Of a DNA stretch of 64,000 bases, positions 33,725 through 42,229 are shown one piece after another. Source of the DNA: Catellatospora paridis (GTDB taxonomy: Bacteria; Actinomycetota; Actinomycetes; Mycobacteriales; Micromonosporaceae); assembly GCF_009720365.1 (NCBI RefSeq), contig NZ_ML769317.1, positions 198,313 through 262,312 on the forward strand. The letters are read 5' to 3'. The notes beneath the pieces were generated by a model that saw only the letters and a list, made by a program, of their open reading frames with translations, was not told where the DNA came from and did no database searches. The position numbers and the translations under genes were made by a program. How positions within the stretch are numbered: position 1 is the first letter of the stretch; every line of letters starts with the position of its first letter.

Positions 33725-35980
33725 TCAGCGGCGATCCTGCGGGTCCGGATGCGGTACGGCGAGCTTGTGGGCGACGTCGTTGGCCACCGGATGGCCGGCG
33801 TTGGCCAGCAGCTTGTAGGCGTGCTCCCAGTGCTCGCGGGCGGTGGCGGGATCGCCGAGCGCCTGGAACGCGTCGCCCGCGTGGTTGGCCACCTGCGCGT
33901 CGAGGATCGGGTCGCCGAGCTGTCGGGCCAGGTCGCGGGCGGCGTCGTACTGTTCGACCGCGGCCGCGTACGCGCCGAGGGCGTGGTGGGCCATGCCGAG
34001 GTTGTCCAGGCTGACGGCCTCGTTGGCGAAATCATCGGCCTGATGCTGCTCGGCGGCGGCACGGCGGTAGAAGACGATCGCGGTCGACGCGTCGCCGCGG
34101 TAGGAGTGGTACAGGCCGACGGCGTTGGCGGCCCGGCCGGTCCAGGCGGGGTCGGCCAGGCCGCTACAGAGCTCCAGCGAACGTTCGGCGTGCGCCAACG
34201 CGGTGACGACGTCGCCTTGCAGGAAGCACACATACGACAGGACGAACTCGGTCTCGGCTTCGCCGGGGCGGTCACCGGCGGCCCGGCACAGCTGCATGGC
34301 CTCGTGCATGTGGGCGTACGCGTCGGCGAAGCGGCTCAGCCGTCCGGCGACGGCGCCGAGGAACCTGTGCGCGTGGGCGGCCGCGGCGTCGTCCATCGAG
34401 GCGGTCGCGGCCCGCAGCGCCACCGCCCACGCCGCGCCCTCGTCATGCCAGCGGTGCTGCTCGTAGAGGAACGTGTCCAGCGCCCAGCCGAGCTGCCACG
34501 CGTGCCGGTCGGCCCCGTCGTCGCGGGCCTGGCGCAGCGTCGCCATCAGCACCGCGCGTTCGGCCTCCAGCCAGGCCAGCGCGGCCTTGTAGTCCGGCCG
34601 GCTGCCCGCGGCCGGCGGCACGGGCAGCGGGATCGGCGCGCGGATGGGGTTCAGGACGCGGTCGGCCTCGTGCGCCGTACGCGTGTAGTAGTCGAGCAGC
34701 CGGGTCAGCGCGTCACGGCGCTCGGTGTCGGTGTCGACGGCGCGGGCCTGCTCGCCGGCGTAGTCGCGCAGCAGGTCGTGCAGGAGGTAGCGGTGGGGCC
34801 GGTGCTCGATGATCAGGCCGGCCTCGACCAGCTCGTCGAGCTCGGCTCGGGCGTCGTGCACACCGGCGAGGGCGGCGACCGCGTCGGCGGCGACGTCGGG
34901 CCCGACGGTGAGTCCGAGCAGGCGGAACAGTCGCGCGGCGGGCGGGCTGACCGCCGCGTACGACCAGGAGAAGACGGCGCGCAGGTCGTCATGGGTTCGC
35001 GAGCCGGCCCGGTGCAGCTCCGCGGCGGCTGCTGCCAGCGGGAACCCGGTCTGGCGCACCCGCGCGGCGGTCAACGCGAGCGCCAGCGGCAACCGCCCGC
35101 AGGCGGCCGCGGCGCCCGCGGCCGTGTCGTCGTCGACCGGGCCGGCGATGCGGGACCGGAGCAGTGCGACCGCTTCGGCCTCGCCGGGCAGGTCCACGGC
35201 CAGAGGCGCGGCGGCGAACTCGGCGACCAGCGCGGTCAGCGGACTGCGGCCGGTCACCACGATGCGCACGCCAGGCCCGCCGGCCAGCAGCGGGCGGACC
35301 TGGTCGGCGTCGCGGGCGTTGTCGACGACGATGAGCAGGCGACGGTCGGCGACCAGGCTGCGGAACCGGGCCGCCTGCGCGGCCCGGTCCGGCGGGACGT
35401 CCCGGGCCGGCACACCCAGCGCGTCGAGGAAGCCGCGGATCGCGTCGGCCGGGTCGAGGGCGCCGCCGTCACGGGCATAACCCCGCAGGTCGGCATACAG
35501 GCGGCCGTCGGGAAACGATGCGGCCTGGCCGTGCGCCCAGTGCACGACCAGCGCGGTCTTGCCCACCCCGGGCGGCCCGGTCACGACGACGACGGACCCG
35601 GTCGCGGTGTCCAGCGCGGTCAACAGCGCGGCACGGCCGACGAAACTGCCGCTCATCGCCGGCAGCAGGTTCGGCGGGGCCGGTCGGAGGCCGCCCCGCT
35701 GCTTCAACCCCTCGTGCACGCCGACCAGCACTTCGTGGCGGCGTCGCCAGTCGGCGAGCTCGGCGTCGGTCGCCCCGCAGGCGAGCACGAACGGGCGCAC
35801 GAGCGCCTCGAAGTCCGGCGGCCGTTTGATCTCCCCGTTGAGGATCGCGTAGAGCTGGGTGCGGCTGATGCGCACCTGCCGGGCGATGCTCGGCAGGTCC
35901 CGGCCCGAGGCCTGCCAGCGGACCCGCAGGTCCGTGCAGAACTGCGCGACCGGGCTCGTACGTTCGTCCACATAGGTCAC
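33725..35980 (-). CDS. XRE-NB-ARC-TPR STAND regulator
   Basis: The 751-residue protein has an N-terminal XRE-like helix-turn-helix (about 10-75, IARQVRISRTQLYAILNG). An NB-ARC ATPase follows with Walker A GPPGVGKTAL (about 133-142), Walker B-like RLLIVVDNARD and the ARC2 motif FSWSYAAVSPPAARLFRLLGL. A TPR array closes the protein (about 480-745). GTG start. It is the full-length member of the two XRE-type STAND proteins here; the other, at 39755, lacks the TPR array. A degenerate second copy of part of its NB-ARC domain lies upstream at 36275-36330. Confidence 0.85.
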   Translation of the reverse strand: MTYVDERTSPVAQFCTDLRVRWQASGRDLPSIARQVRISRTQLYAILNGEIKRPPDFEALVRPFVLACGATDAELADWRRRHEVLVGVHEGLKQRGGLRPAPPNLLPAMSGSFVGRAALLTALDTATGSVVVVTGPPGVGKTALVVHWAHGQAASFPDGRLYADLRGYARDGGALDPADAIRGFLDALGVPARDVPPDRAAQAARFRSLVADRRLLIVVDNARDADQVRPLLAGGPGVRIVVTGRSPLTALVAEFAAAPLAVDLPGEAEAVALLRSRIAGPVDDDTAAGAAAACGRLPLALALTAARVRQTGFPLAAAAAELHRAGSRTHDDLRAVFSWSYAAVSPPAARLFRLLGLTVGPDVAADAVAALAGVHDARAELDELVEAGLIIEHRPHRYLLHDLLRDYAGEQARAVDTDTERRDALTRLLDYYTRTAHEADRVLNPIRAPIPLPVPPAAGSRPDYKAALAWLEAERAVLMATLRQARDDGADRHAWQLGWALDTFLYEQHRWHDEGAAWAVALRAATASMDDAAAAHAHRFLGAVAGRLSRFADAYAHMHEAMQLCRAAGDRPGEAETEFVLSYVCFLQGDVVTALAHAERSLELCSGLADPAWTGRAANAVGLYHSYRGDASTAIVFYRRAAAEQHQADDFANEAVSLDNLGMAHHALGAYAAAVEQYDAARDLARQLGDPILDAQVANHAGDAFQALGDPATAREHWEHAYKLLANAGHPVANDVAHKLAVPHPDPQDRR

Positions 35981-36485
35981 CCTATCCGGTGCGTCCGACG
36001 ATCCGCCTTCGTCCGCCGGGAACTACGACGGCGGCCGGCTCCCGTGCCGCTTCCATTCGCTGCCCGTCGTGTGCCTCTCAGCAAACTCGGATGTCGGATG
36101 TGGATCGCCGGAATCCGACGAACTCCGGAAGCTGAAGTCATCGCCGCTGGCACGGTGGGAATCCGCAACTCCGCGTGCCGGACGACACCGGACACGTGGT
36201 CGGGCAGCCTGCAGTCGCGATCATGCTGGGCCACCCGGCTGACTCCTGCCCACAGGCGCTCCGTGTCGGAGACGTACTCGGCGACCAGCGCGGCCGGCGG
36301 GCTGAGACCGGTCACCACTATCCGGTCCCGTCCGGTGGCCGGACTCCGTCCAGCGGCCACGATCAGGGTGAACGGCCGTGGCCGTCCGGAGTCGGTCGGC
36401 ATCGACCCGAACTCCGGCCGGCAATGGCGACGCTGTCCGTGAGCGATTCCACGCCACGAGGAATCGAGTGAGGAGCAACGTCGAC
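35981..36485. other. 505-bp intergenic region with a decayed NB-ARC fragment
   Basis: The gap separates the divergent XRE-NB-ARC gene and the small secreted peptidoglycan-binding-like gene. Apart from the short NB-ARC remnant listed separately and the ribosome site AGGAG at 36471-36475, I see no gene, repeat array or clear hairpin in it. It should hold both promoters. Confidence 0.5.
36275..36330 (-). pseudogene. Remnant of an NB-ARC domain gene
   Basis: The stretch containing CTCGGCGACCAGCGCGG and CCGGTCACCAC closely matches 35218-35264 inside the adjacent regulator gene. Translated on the minus strand it gives RIVVTGLSPPAALVAEY, against RIVVTGRSPLTALVAEF in the intact protein. The frame then diverges, so this looks like the remains of a partial duplication. 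Confidence 0.5.
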
Positions 36486-36953
36486 ATGTTCAAGTCAGGC
36501 GCTCGGCGCGGGATGGCCGCTGCCGTGATCGTTCTCGCCGCCGCGGTGGTGCAGCTGGTCGGGCCGTCGGCGGCGCACGCGGCCAATCCTCAGTGCGACG
36601 GTGCCGGCGTGATCATCAGGAACCAGAGCGGCGACCCGTATTCGGCGTGGATTCCCGCGTACCGGTCGAGCAACTTCAACTGCTGGCTGCTGCGCGGCTC
36701 GAACAACTCCGGGGTCGGCCACCTGCAGCGGGCCCTGAACTACGACTTCCGCGGCCGGAAGGGATACACGCTGCTCGACGTGGACAACGACTTCGGGTCG
36801 AAGACCGAGGCCGCGCTGCGATTCGCGCAGACATACTGGCACGACAACTTCGACTCGACCATCAAGATCGACGGCGGCTACGGTTCACAGACCCGCAACA
36901 TGCTCTGCTGGCCGGACATGAACGGCAGCGGCTGCGTCCATTACCTCGGCTGA
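36486..36953 (+). CDS. Secreted peptidoglycan-binding-like protein
   Basis: The 155-residue product starts at an ATG 10 bp after AGGAG. A signal peptide (about 1-34, ending SAAHA-AN) precedes a domain resembling peptidoglycan-binding domain 1: the segment HLQRALNYDFRGRK...DVDNDFGSKTEAALRFAQ...IDGGYGSQTRNML carries the usual LQ-AL and DG-FG-T patterns. Four or more cysteines suggest disulfides. It is probably exported and binds the cell wall. No catalytic domain is fused to it. A terminator hairpin follows. Confidence 0.7.
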   Translation: MFKSGARRGMAAAVIVLAAAVVQLVGPSAAHAANPQCDGAGVIIRNQSGDPYSAWIPAYRSSNFNCWLLRGSNNSGVGHLQRALNYDFRGRKGYTLLDVDNDFGSKTEAALRFAQTYWHDNFDSTIKIDGGYGSQTRNMLCWPDMNGSGCVHYLG

Positions 36954-36980
36954 CATCGCACCGACACGACAGTTCACCGC

Positions 36981-37007
36981 AGGGCCGGCCGTTCACGGGC
37001 CGGCCCT
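36981..37007 (+). terminator. Perfect hairpin
   Basis: AGGGCCGGCC and its exact complement, with a 7-base loop, lie 28 bp after the stop of the secreted protein gene and upstream of the SARP-like promoter at 37097. This is consistent with an intrinsic terminator. Confidence 0.7.
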
Positions 37008-37096
37008 TCCCGCGTTGCCGGCGGGCCGATCCGGTCATCGGGCGCGGGTACTCCGGTGGGGCCGATCACCGCCGTGCGGTGAACAGTGACCGTGCG

Positions 37097-37141
37097 CACT
37101 CACTCGTTTGCCACTGCTTGTGCACTCGGCCTGCCTAGTTT
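37097..37141 (+). promoter_or_regulatory. SARP-like promoter A: CACT direct repeats and -10 box
   Basis: CACT starts at 37101, 37112 and 37123, a perfect 11-bp period, with an extra CACT at 37097. The last copy starts 13 bp before TAGTTT at 37136-37141, a plausible -10. The same spacing and near-identical sequence occur at 41114-41158, and the same geometry at 42164-42204. It would drive the universal stress protein gene at 37236. Confidence 0.7.
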
Positions 37142-37235
37142 CAGCCACGGATCGTGCGACCGCCCTGCGCGGATCCGCGTCGGGCGGCACCGCACCATCC
37201 CCTTTTCCCGCCGACGCTGAACGAAGGACGATGCC

Positions 37236-38126
37236 ATGACGATCAGACCCGGTGCCCCTGTCGTGGTGGGCGTCGACGGTTCCGCCGCCGGGCTGGACGC
37301 GGTACGGGTCGCGGTTCAGGAAGCAGCGCACCGGCGTCGTGCGCTGCGCGTCGTGCACGCCTTCATCTGGCCGCTGATGGGCGTCCCGGTCGGCCCGGCC
37401 CCGGGCGCCCCGGCCGGCGGCGGCCTGCGCCACGAGGCGGAGCGCCACGTCGCGGAGGCGGTCGCCGAGGCCGGCAGACTCGCCCCGCAGGTGCCGGTCA
37501 CCGGCGTCGTCGTCGACGGCGCGGCGACTCCGGTGATGCTGGCCGAGTCGCGGGACGCGGCGCTGGTCGTGCTCGGGCACCGGGGACTGGGCGGCTTCAC
37601 CGGGCTGCTGGTCGGCTCGGTCAGCGTGCAGGTCTCGGCGCGGGCGCACTGCCCGGTGCTGGTGGTGCGGGGCGAGCCGCACGCCGGCGGCCCGGTGCTG
37701 GTGGGCGTGGACGGCTCAGAGCTGTCCACGGTGGCGATCGAGTTCGCGTTCGCCGAGGCCGCCTACCGCGACGTGCCGCTGGTCGCGGTGCACGCGTGGC
37801 TGTTCCCGTCGCCGGCCGGCCCGGGCGAGGCCCTGCCCGTGGCCTACGACGGGGACTACCAGGGCGACGATGTGAACCGGATCCTCTCGGAGTCGGTCGC
37901 CGGCCACCTCGAGCGCTACCCGCAGGTGGTCGTGCAGCACCGGCTGGTCCGGGGCACCGCGGCGCACGTGCTTGTGGAGGAGTCGAAGAGCGCCGGGCTG
38001 GTGGTCGTCGGCGCACACGGCCGCGGCGTGCTCAGCGGGCTGCTGCTCGGCTCGGTCAGCCACGCGGTGCTGCACCACGCGCACGCCCCGCTGGCCATCG
38101 TCCGGCACCAGCCTGAACGGGGCTGA
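37236..38126 (+). CDS. Universal stress protein with two UspA domains
   Basis: The 296-residue protein has two tandem UspA folds. Each starts with a strand and nucleotide-loop residues (VVVGVDGSAAG at 9-19, VLVGVDGSELS at about 154-164) and ends with the ATP-binding GHRGLGGF...GSVS and GAHGRGVL...GSVS patterns. Two-domain USPs are frequent in actinomycetes and respond to hypoxia, redox or stationary-phase stress. It lies under the SARP-like promoter A and is followed on the same strand by a flavoprotein gene 105 bp away, which may be co-transcribed. Confidence 0.9.
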   Translation: MTIRPGAPVVVGVDGSAAGLDAVRVAVQEAAHRRRALRVVHAFIWPLMGVPVGPAPGAPAGGGLRHEAERHVAEAVAEAGRLAPQVPVTGVVVDGAATPVMLAESRDAALVVLGHRGLGGFTGLLVGSVSVQVSARAHCPVLVVRGEPHAGGPVLVGVDGSELSTVAIEFAFAEAAYRDVPLVAVHAWLFPSPAGPGEALPVAYDGDYQGDDVNRILSESVAGHLERYPQVVVQHRLVRGTAAHVLVEESKSAGLVVVGAHGRGVLSGLLLGSVSHAVLHHAHAPLAIVRHQPERG

Positions 38127-38231
38127 CGTCGATCGCGATCCGCGGCCCGCGGGCCCGGGGCGAACAGCGGCTGCGGCCGGGCGACGGCGCGGGGACGGAC
38201 CCGTGGTCGCGGGACGAGCAGAGGAGTCGGG

Positions 38232-39488
38232 ATGGACGAGCGGGCGGACGTGATCGTCGTCGGCTTGGGACCCGGCGGCCGGCGCGTCGCGGGCGCGCTG
38301 GCACGAGCCGGGCTCGACGTGGTGGGCGTCGAGGCCGAACCCGTCGGCGACTGGTCCCGGGCCGCCCGCCGCGTACGCCGGCAGGCCGCCCACGACGGCG
38401 AAGACTGGCCCACGACCGATGACCTGGCCGCCCAGGGGATGCGGCTGGTCCGGGGGACCGGCCGGCTCGCAGGCCCGCACCGGGTCGCGGTCGGCGGGTC
38501 GACGTTCGAGGCCCGGCGCGGTGTCGTGCTCGCCACGGGCGCCCGGCCGCGCACCGCCGAGGTCGCCGGACTCGCGGCGACGCCCTACTGGACCCCGCGC
38601 GACGTCACGGCGGGCCGGGACCTGCCGGCGTCACTGCTCGTGGTGGGCGGGGGCGGCAACGGGGTGGAGATCGCGCAGAGGTTCGCCTGTGCCGGCAGCG
38701 CGGTGACCTTGATCGAGGCGGGGGAGCGGCTGCTGCCGCGAGAGGAGCCCGAAGCCGGGGAGCTGGCCGCGGCGGCATTGCAGGCCGACGGCGTGAACGT
38801 GCTCACCGGAGCCAGGGTGCGGCAGGTCGAGCACGACGGCGTCGGGTTCCTGGCGCACGTGGCGGGGGAGCCGGCGGTCCTGGACGGCGAGCGGCTGCTC
38901 GTGGCCACCGGGCGGGTCGTGGACCTGGCCGGGTTGGGCGTCGACACGGTGGGCCTGGACCCGTCGGAGCTGGCCGTGCCGACCGACGGCCGGATGCGGG
39001 CCGGTGCGGGGCTGTGGGCGGTCGGTGACATCACCGGGCGGGGCGGCAGCGCCCGCATGTCGGCGTACCAGGCCGAGATCGCGGTCCGGGACGTCCTCGG
39101 CCGGCCTGGGCCCGACGCGGGCCACTGGGCGCTGCCGCGGGTCACCCGCACCGACCCCGAGATCGCGGCGGTGGGTTTCACCGAGCACCAGGCCCGTGGG
39201 CTCGGCTTGAAGGTGCGCGCCGGCCTGGCGCCGATCGCCTCGCCGGCCTGCGGAGGAGGGTCGGGCGGCGAGGGGTTCGTCAAGCTGGTCGAGGACACCG
39301 ATCGGGGCGTTCTGGTCGGGGCGACCGCGGCGGGACCGGCGGGCGGCGAGGTGCTGTACGGGCTGCAGGTGGCGGTCCACGCCGAGGTGCCCGTCGCCCG
39401 CCTTCGGCAGATGATCCACGGCGACGCCGCCGTTCAGCGCGCCGTGGAGGCGGCGTTGCAGGCCCTTCGCCGGCCCGGTCACGACTGA
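38232..39488 (+). CDS. FAD/NAD-linked disulfide-oxidoreductase-fold protein lacking redox cysteines
   Basis: The 418-residue flavoprotein has the layout of dihydrolipoamide dehydrogenase/mercuric reductase: an FAD-binding VIVVGLGPGGRRVAG (8-22), a second NAD-binding VVGGGGNGVEIAQRF (about 137-151), the FAD-contact LWAVGDITG (about 258-266) and a dimerisation domain with DPEIAAVGFTEHQA. The usual CxxxxC active-site segment after the first fold is missing altogether, and the C-terminal His-Glu element is altered (MIHGDAAVQRAVE). It therefore cannot use the classical dithiol mechanism and may be a simple NAD(P)H-dependent flavin reductase or transhydrogenase. It follows the stress protein gene. 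Confidence 0.8.
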   Translation: MDERADVIVVGLGPGGRRVAGALARAGLDVVGVEAEPVGDWSRAARRVRRQAAHDGEDWPTTDDLAAQGMRLVRGTGRLAGPHRVAVGGSTFEARRGVVLATGARPRTAEVAGLAATPYWTPRDVTAGRDLPASLLVVGGGGNGVEIAQRFACAGSAVTLIEAGERLLPREEPEAGELAAAALQADGVNVLTGARVRQVEHDGVGFLAHVAGEPAVLDGERLLVATGRVVDLAGLGVDTVGLDPSELAVPTDGRMRAGAGLWAVGDITGRGGSARMSAYQAEIAVRDVLGRPGPDAGHWALPRVTRTDPEIAAVGFTEHQARGLGLKVRAGLAPIASPACGGGSGGEGFVKLVEDTDRGVLVGATAAGPAGGEVLYGLQVAVHAEVPVARLRQMIHGDAAVQRAVEAALQALRRPGHD

Positions 39489-39754
39489 CGGCGAGCTGCC
39501 TGGGCCGGTGGCCGCCCCTGGCGTCCTCGACCAGGTCAACCCACCACGTGCACCGATGGACACCACCGGGCCGGGCGAGGGCCGCGCGAGCTCACCGCGC
39601 TGCCGGAAATTAGCCGAGACAGCGCAGAGGCCACATTCGTGACATGTCGTGGGCATGATCACCGCCGCGACCCCCGCCGCCAGGACCCGCCCCCCGCCCC
39701 GCCCACCATGGAGCGGACGGCAGCCGCGACGAGCTCAAAGGGGGCGAAGCGACG

Positions 39755-41098
39755 GTGGGTGGGCGTGAACGGATCGACGGACCCGAGGGCGAGCCGGTGC
39801 CGGCCGTGGTGCCCGGCTCGACGTTCGGGCGGCGGCTGCGCGAGTTCCGGCAGTCGGCAGGGCTGACCATCGAGGGTTTGTGCCGGGCGTCAGGTGTCAG
39901 CGCCCGGGCGATCAGCGACATGGAGCGGGGGCACAGCCGGGTGCCCCAGGGCCGGACGCTGGCGCTGCTGGCCGATGCGTTGAAGCTCGACGACTTCGAC
40001 CGGGCCCGCCTGGTCGAGCCGGTGCGGGCGCAGCGGCCGAACAGGCGGGTCGGCCGCCCCCGGGTCGGTGAGCTGCCGTGGGGGATCGGTGACTTCGTGG
40101 GCCGGGTGCCGGAGCTGGCACTGCTCCGCCGCCACGCGCTGGCCGCCCCGGACCGCGGCCGGACGCTGCTGGCCGTGGTGCACGGCCAGCCGGGGCTGGG
40201 CAAGACGGCGTTCGCGGTCCGGGCGGCCGAGCAACTGCGGCAGGTGTTCCCCGACGGGCAGCTCTACCTGGATCTTCGTGGCACGGATCCGGTGCCGATG
40301 CCGGCCGGTGAGGCGGCCACGCGGCTGCTGCGGGCGCTGGAGGTGAGCCCGCGCAGCATCGCCGACGACGAGCAGGAACGGGCCGGGCAGGTGCGGGCCG
40401 TGCTGCGGGAGCGGCGCTGCCTGCTGGTGCTCGACGACGCGGCCGACGAGGCTCAGGTGCGGCCGCTGCTGCCCGGCGTGGGGACCGGCACGGTCGTGGT
40501 GACCAGCCGCCGCCTGCTCGGCGGCCTGGAGGGGGCGCTGCGGATCGGGCTGGCGCCGCTGACGCCCCGCGAATCGGCGGCCCTGTTGCAGGCGATCGCG
40601 GGACAGGCGGCGGGACCGGAGGCCGGCGCGGTGGCGAGGCTGTGCGGCCACCTGCCGCTGGCATTGCGGATCGCGGGCACGCGGCTGGCGAGCAGGCCGG
40701 GGTGGACGATGGGGCACCTCGCACGGGTGCTGTCCGATGAGGACCGTCGGCTGGCGAACCTGTCGACGGGCGACCTGGGCGTGGCGGCGGCGTTCGCTCG
40801 GTCGTACGCCCAGCTGTCCGAACCGGCCAAGGCGATGTTCCGGGGGCTCGCACACGTGCCGGGACCCGTTTTCGCCGTGCCGGACGCCGCGGCGCTCGCC
40901 CAGGTCGATCTCCTCGATGCCGAGGACCTGCTGGAGGAGCTGGTCGATCTGGGCCTGCTGCAGCCCGAAGGCGACCGGTACCGGTTGCACGACCTGGTCC
41001 GGATCTTCGCGGCCGACCGGCTCCGCGGCCATGCGCCGGCGGCGATGCGGGCGCACCGGCTCGCCGGTGCGATCCGGGTGCCGGTCCTGCTCAGGTAA
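39755..41098 (+). CDS. XRE-NB-ARC regulator without TPR domain
   Basis: The 447-residue protein has an XRE helix-turn-helix (about 25-85, FRQSAGLTIEGLCRASGVSARAISDMERG) followed by an NB-ARC ATPase with Walker A GQPGLGKTAF (about 146-155), Walker B-like CLLVLDDAAD and an ARC2 region with FARSYAQLSEPAKAMFRGL. It then ends after a winged-helix-like segment, RYRLHDLVRIFAADRL. The TPR sensor array that normally follows is absent. GTG start. It is followed by the SARP-like promoter B, and is one of six STAND-type regulators in the window. Confidence 0.8.
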   Translation: MGGRERIDGPEGEPVPAVVPGSTFGRRLREFRQSAGLTIEGLCRASGVSARAISDMERGHSRVPQGRTLALLADALKLDDFDRARLVEPVRAQRPNRRVGRPRVGELPWGIGDFVGRVPELALLRRHALAAPDRGRTLLAVVHGQPGLGKTAFAVRAAEQLRQVFPDGQLYLDLRGTDPVPMPAGEAATRLLRALEVSPRSIADDEQERAGQVRAVLRERRCLLVLDDAADEAQVRPLLPGVGTGTVVVTSRRLLGGLEGALRIGLAPLTPRESAALLQAIAGQAAGPEAGAVARLCGHLPLALRIAGTRLASRPGWTMGHLARVLSDEDRRLANLSTGDLGVAAAFARSYAQLSEPAKAMFRGLAHVPGPVFAVPDAAALAQVDLLDAEDLLEELVDLGLLQPEGDRYRLHDLVRIFAADRLRGHAPAAMRAHRLAGAIRVPVLLR

Positions 41099-41113
41099 CG
41101 CTGCGACCGGGCG

Positions 41114-41158
41114 CACTCACTCAAACGCCACTGCTTGCGCACTCAGAGTGTTTAGCGT
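41114..41158 (+). promoter_or_regulatory. SARP-like promoter B: CACT direct repeats and -10 box
   Basis: CACT starts at 41118, 41129 and 41140 (11-bp period; extra copy at 41114), and the last starts 13 bp before TAGCGT at 41153-41158. The block is nearly identical to promoter A, including the GCCACTGCTTG core. It is placed to transcribe the secreted hydrolase gene at 41251. Confidence 0.7.
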
Positions 41159-41250
41159 TCCTCCTCGCGAGCAAGAACCGGCCACCACCTGGGCCGGCTC
41201 GAGCCCCCCGCACCGCGACCGCGGTGCGGACACCACAGGAGGAAACGCAG

Positions 41251-42066
41251 ATGTCACTGAGCAAGAGATTGCGGGCGTTCGGCGTCGCCGCGGCCGCACT
41301 GCTCACCGCGGGCGCCGTCATGGCGGTCGCGCCCACCGGCGCGCAGGCCACCGGCGACCACGGCAAGAAGCCGACGGTCGTGCTGGTCCACGGCGCGTTC
41401 GCCGACAGCGGCGGCTGGAATGACGTGACCCGCAAGCTGCAGCGCGACGGCTACCCGGTCGTCGCGGCCGCCAACCCGCTGCGCGGCGTCGCACACGACG
41501 CAGCCCAGCTCAAGGCCAAACTGCAGCAGATCGACGGCCCGATCATCCTGGTCGGGCACTCCTACGGCGGCATGGTCATCTCGTCGGCGGCCACCGGCAA
41601 CCCCAACATCAAGGCACTGGTCTACATCGCCGCGTTCACCCCCGACAAGGGTGAGAGTGCGTTCCAGCTGGCGTCCAAGTACGAAGGCAGCACCCTGCCG
41701 GAGACGCTGCGCCCGGTGCCGCTGCCCGACGGCGACGCGGACCTGTACGTGGACCAGAAGCTGTTCCGCCGGCAGTTCGCCGCCGACGTCGCGTCCCACG
41801 AGGCGGCCCTGATGGCCTCCTCGCAGCGGCCGGTCACGGCGTCGGCGCTGAACGAGGGCGGGGGCGAGCCGGCCTGGCGGACCATCCGCAGCTACCACCT
41901 GATCGCCGAGGCCGACAAGACGATCCCGGCGAAGCTGCAGCACTTCGGCGCCGACCGCGCGCACGGCGTCAAGCAGCGCGAAAACGGCGCCTCGCACGCG
42001 GTGTTCGTGTCGCGGGCGAAGACCACGGCCGAGTTCATCGAGCGGGCAGCCCGCGAGACGGACTGA
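41251..42066 (+). CDS. Secreted alpha/beta hydrolase (EstC-like)
   Basis: The 271-residue product has an ATG 7 bp after AGGAGG. A signal peptide (about 1-31, ending AQA-TGD) precedes a compact alpha/beta-hydrolase: oxyanion segment VLVHGAFADSGGW, nucleophile elbow GHSYGG (Ser in VGHSYGGMV) and catalytic histidine probably in NGASHAVFVS. This matches small esterases of the EstC/salicylate-esterase-like group. The enzyme should act outside the cell on small esters. It is under SARP-like promoter B, and a hairpin terminator follows. Confidence 0.85.
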   Translation: MSLSKRLRAFGVAAAALLTAGAVMAVAPTGAQATGDHGKKPTVVLVHGAFADSGGWNDVTRKLQRDGYPVVAAANPLRGVAHDAAQLKAKLQQIDGPIILVGHSYGGMVISSAATGNPNIKALVYIAAFTPDKGESAFQLASKYEGSTLPETLRPVPLPDGDADLYVDQKLFRRQFAADVASHEAALMASSQRPVTASALNEGGGEPAWRTIRSYHLIAEADKTIPAKLQHFGADRAHGVKQRENGASHAVFVSRAKTTAEFIERAARETD

Positions 42067-42106
42067 CGGACACCTGCCACCCCGATCACGCGGGCGACGG
42101 CAGGCA

Positions 42107-42135
42107 GCGGGTGGCGGAGGTCGACCGCCACCCGC
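42107..42135 (+). terminator. Perfect hairpin after EstC-like gene
   Basis: GCGGGTGGCGG and its exact complement with a 7-base loop lie 40 bp after the stop codon. The hairpin isolates the gene from SARP-like promoter C, which starts 29 bp later. Confidence 0.7.
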
Positions 42136-42163
42136 GTCGTCGGCTCCGGACGCGTGGTCGACG

Positions 42164-42204
42164 CACTCGAATGTCACTGGACCCGCACCACGGCCTCCTA
42201 ACGT
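42164..42204 (+). promoter_or_regulatory. SARP-like promoter C: CACT repeats and -10 box
   Basis: CACT starts at 42164 and 42175 and CACC at 42186, again an 11-bp period. The last copy starts 13 bp before TAACGT at 42199-42204. Sequence between the repeats differs from promoters A and B, so the conserved geometry is not a simple duplication. The predicted transcript gives a short leader with GAGGAG before the GTG at 42230. Confidence 0.6.
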
Positions 42205-42229
42205 GACGCCGCGAGGAAACGAGGAGCAC

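Noticed and set aside
33026-36442. A 1138-codon plus-strand frame covering the XRE-NB-ARC gene
   Set aside because: Antisense shadow; only the minus-strand reading has helix-turn-helix, Walker and TPR motifs.
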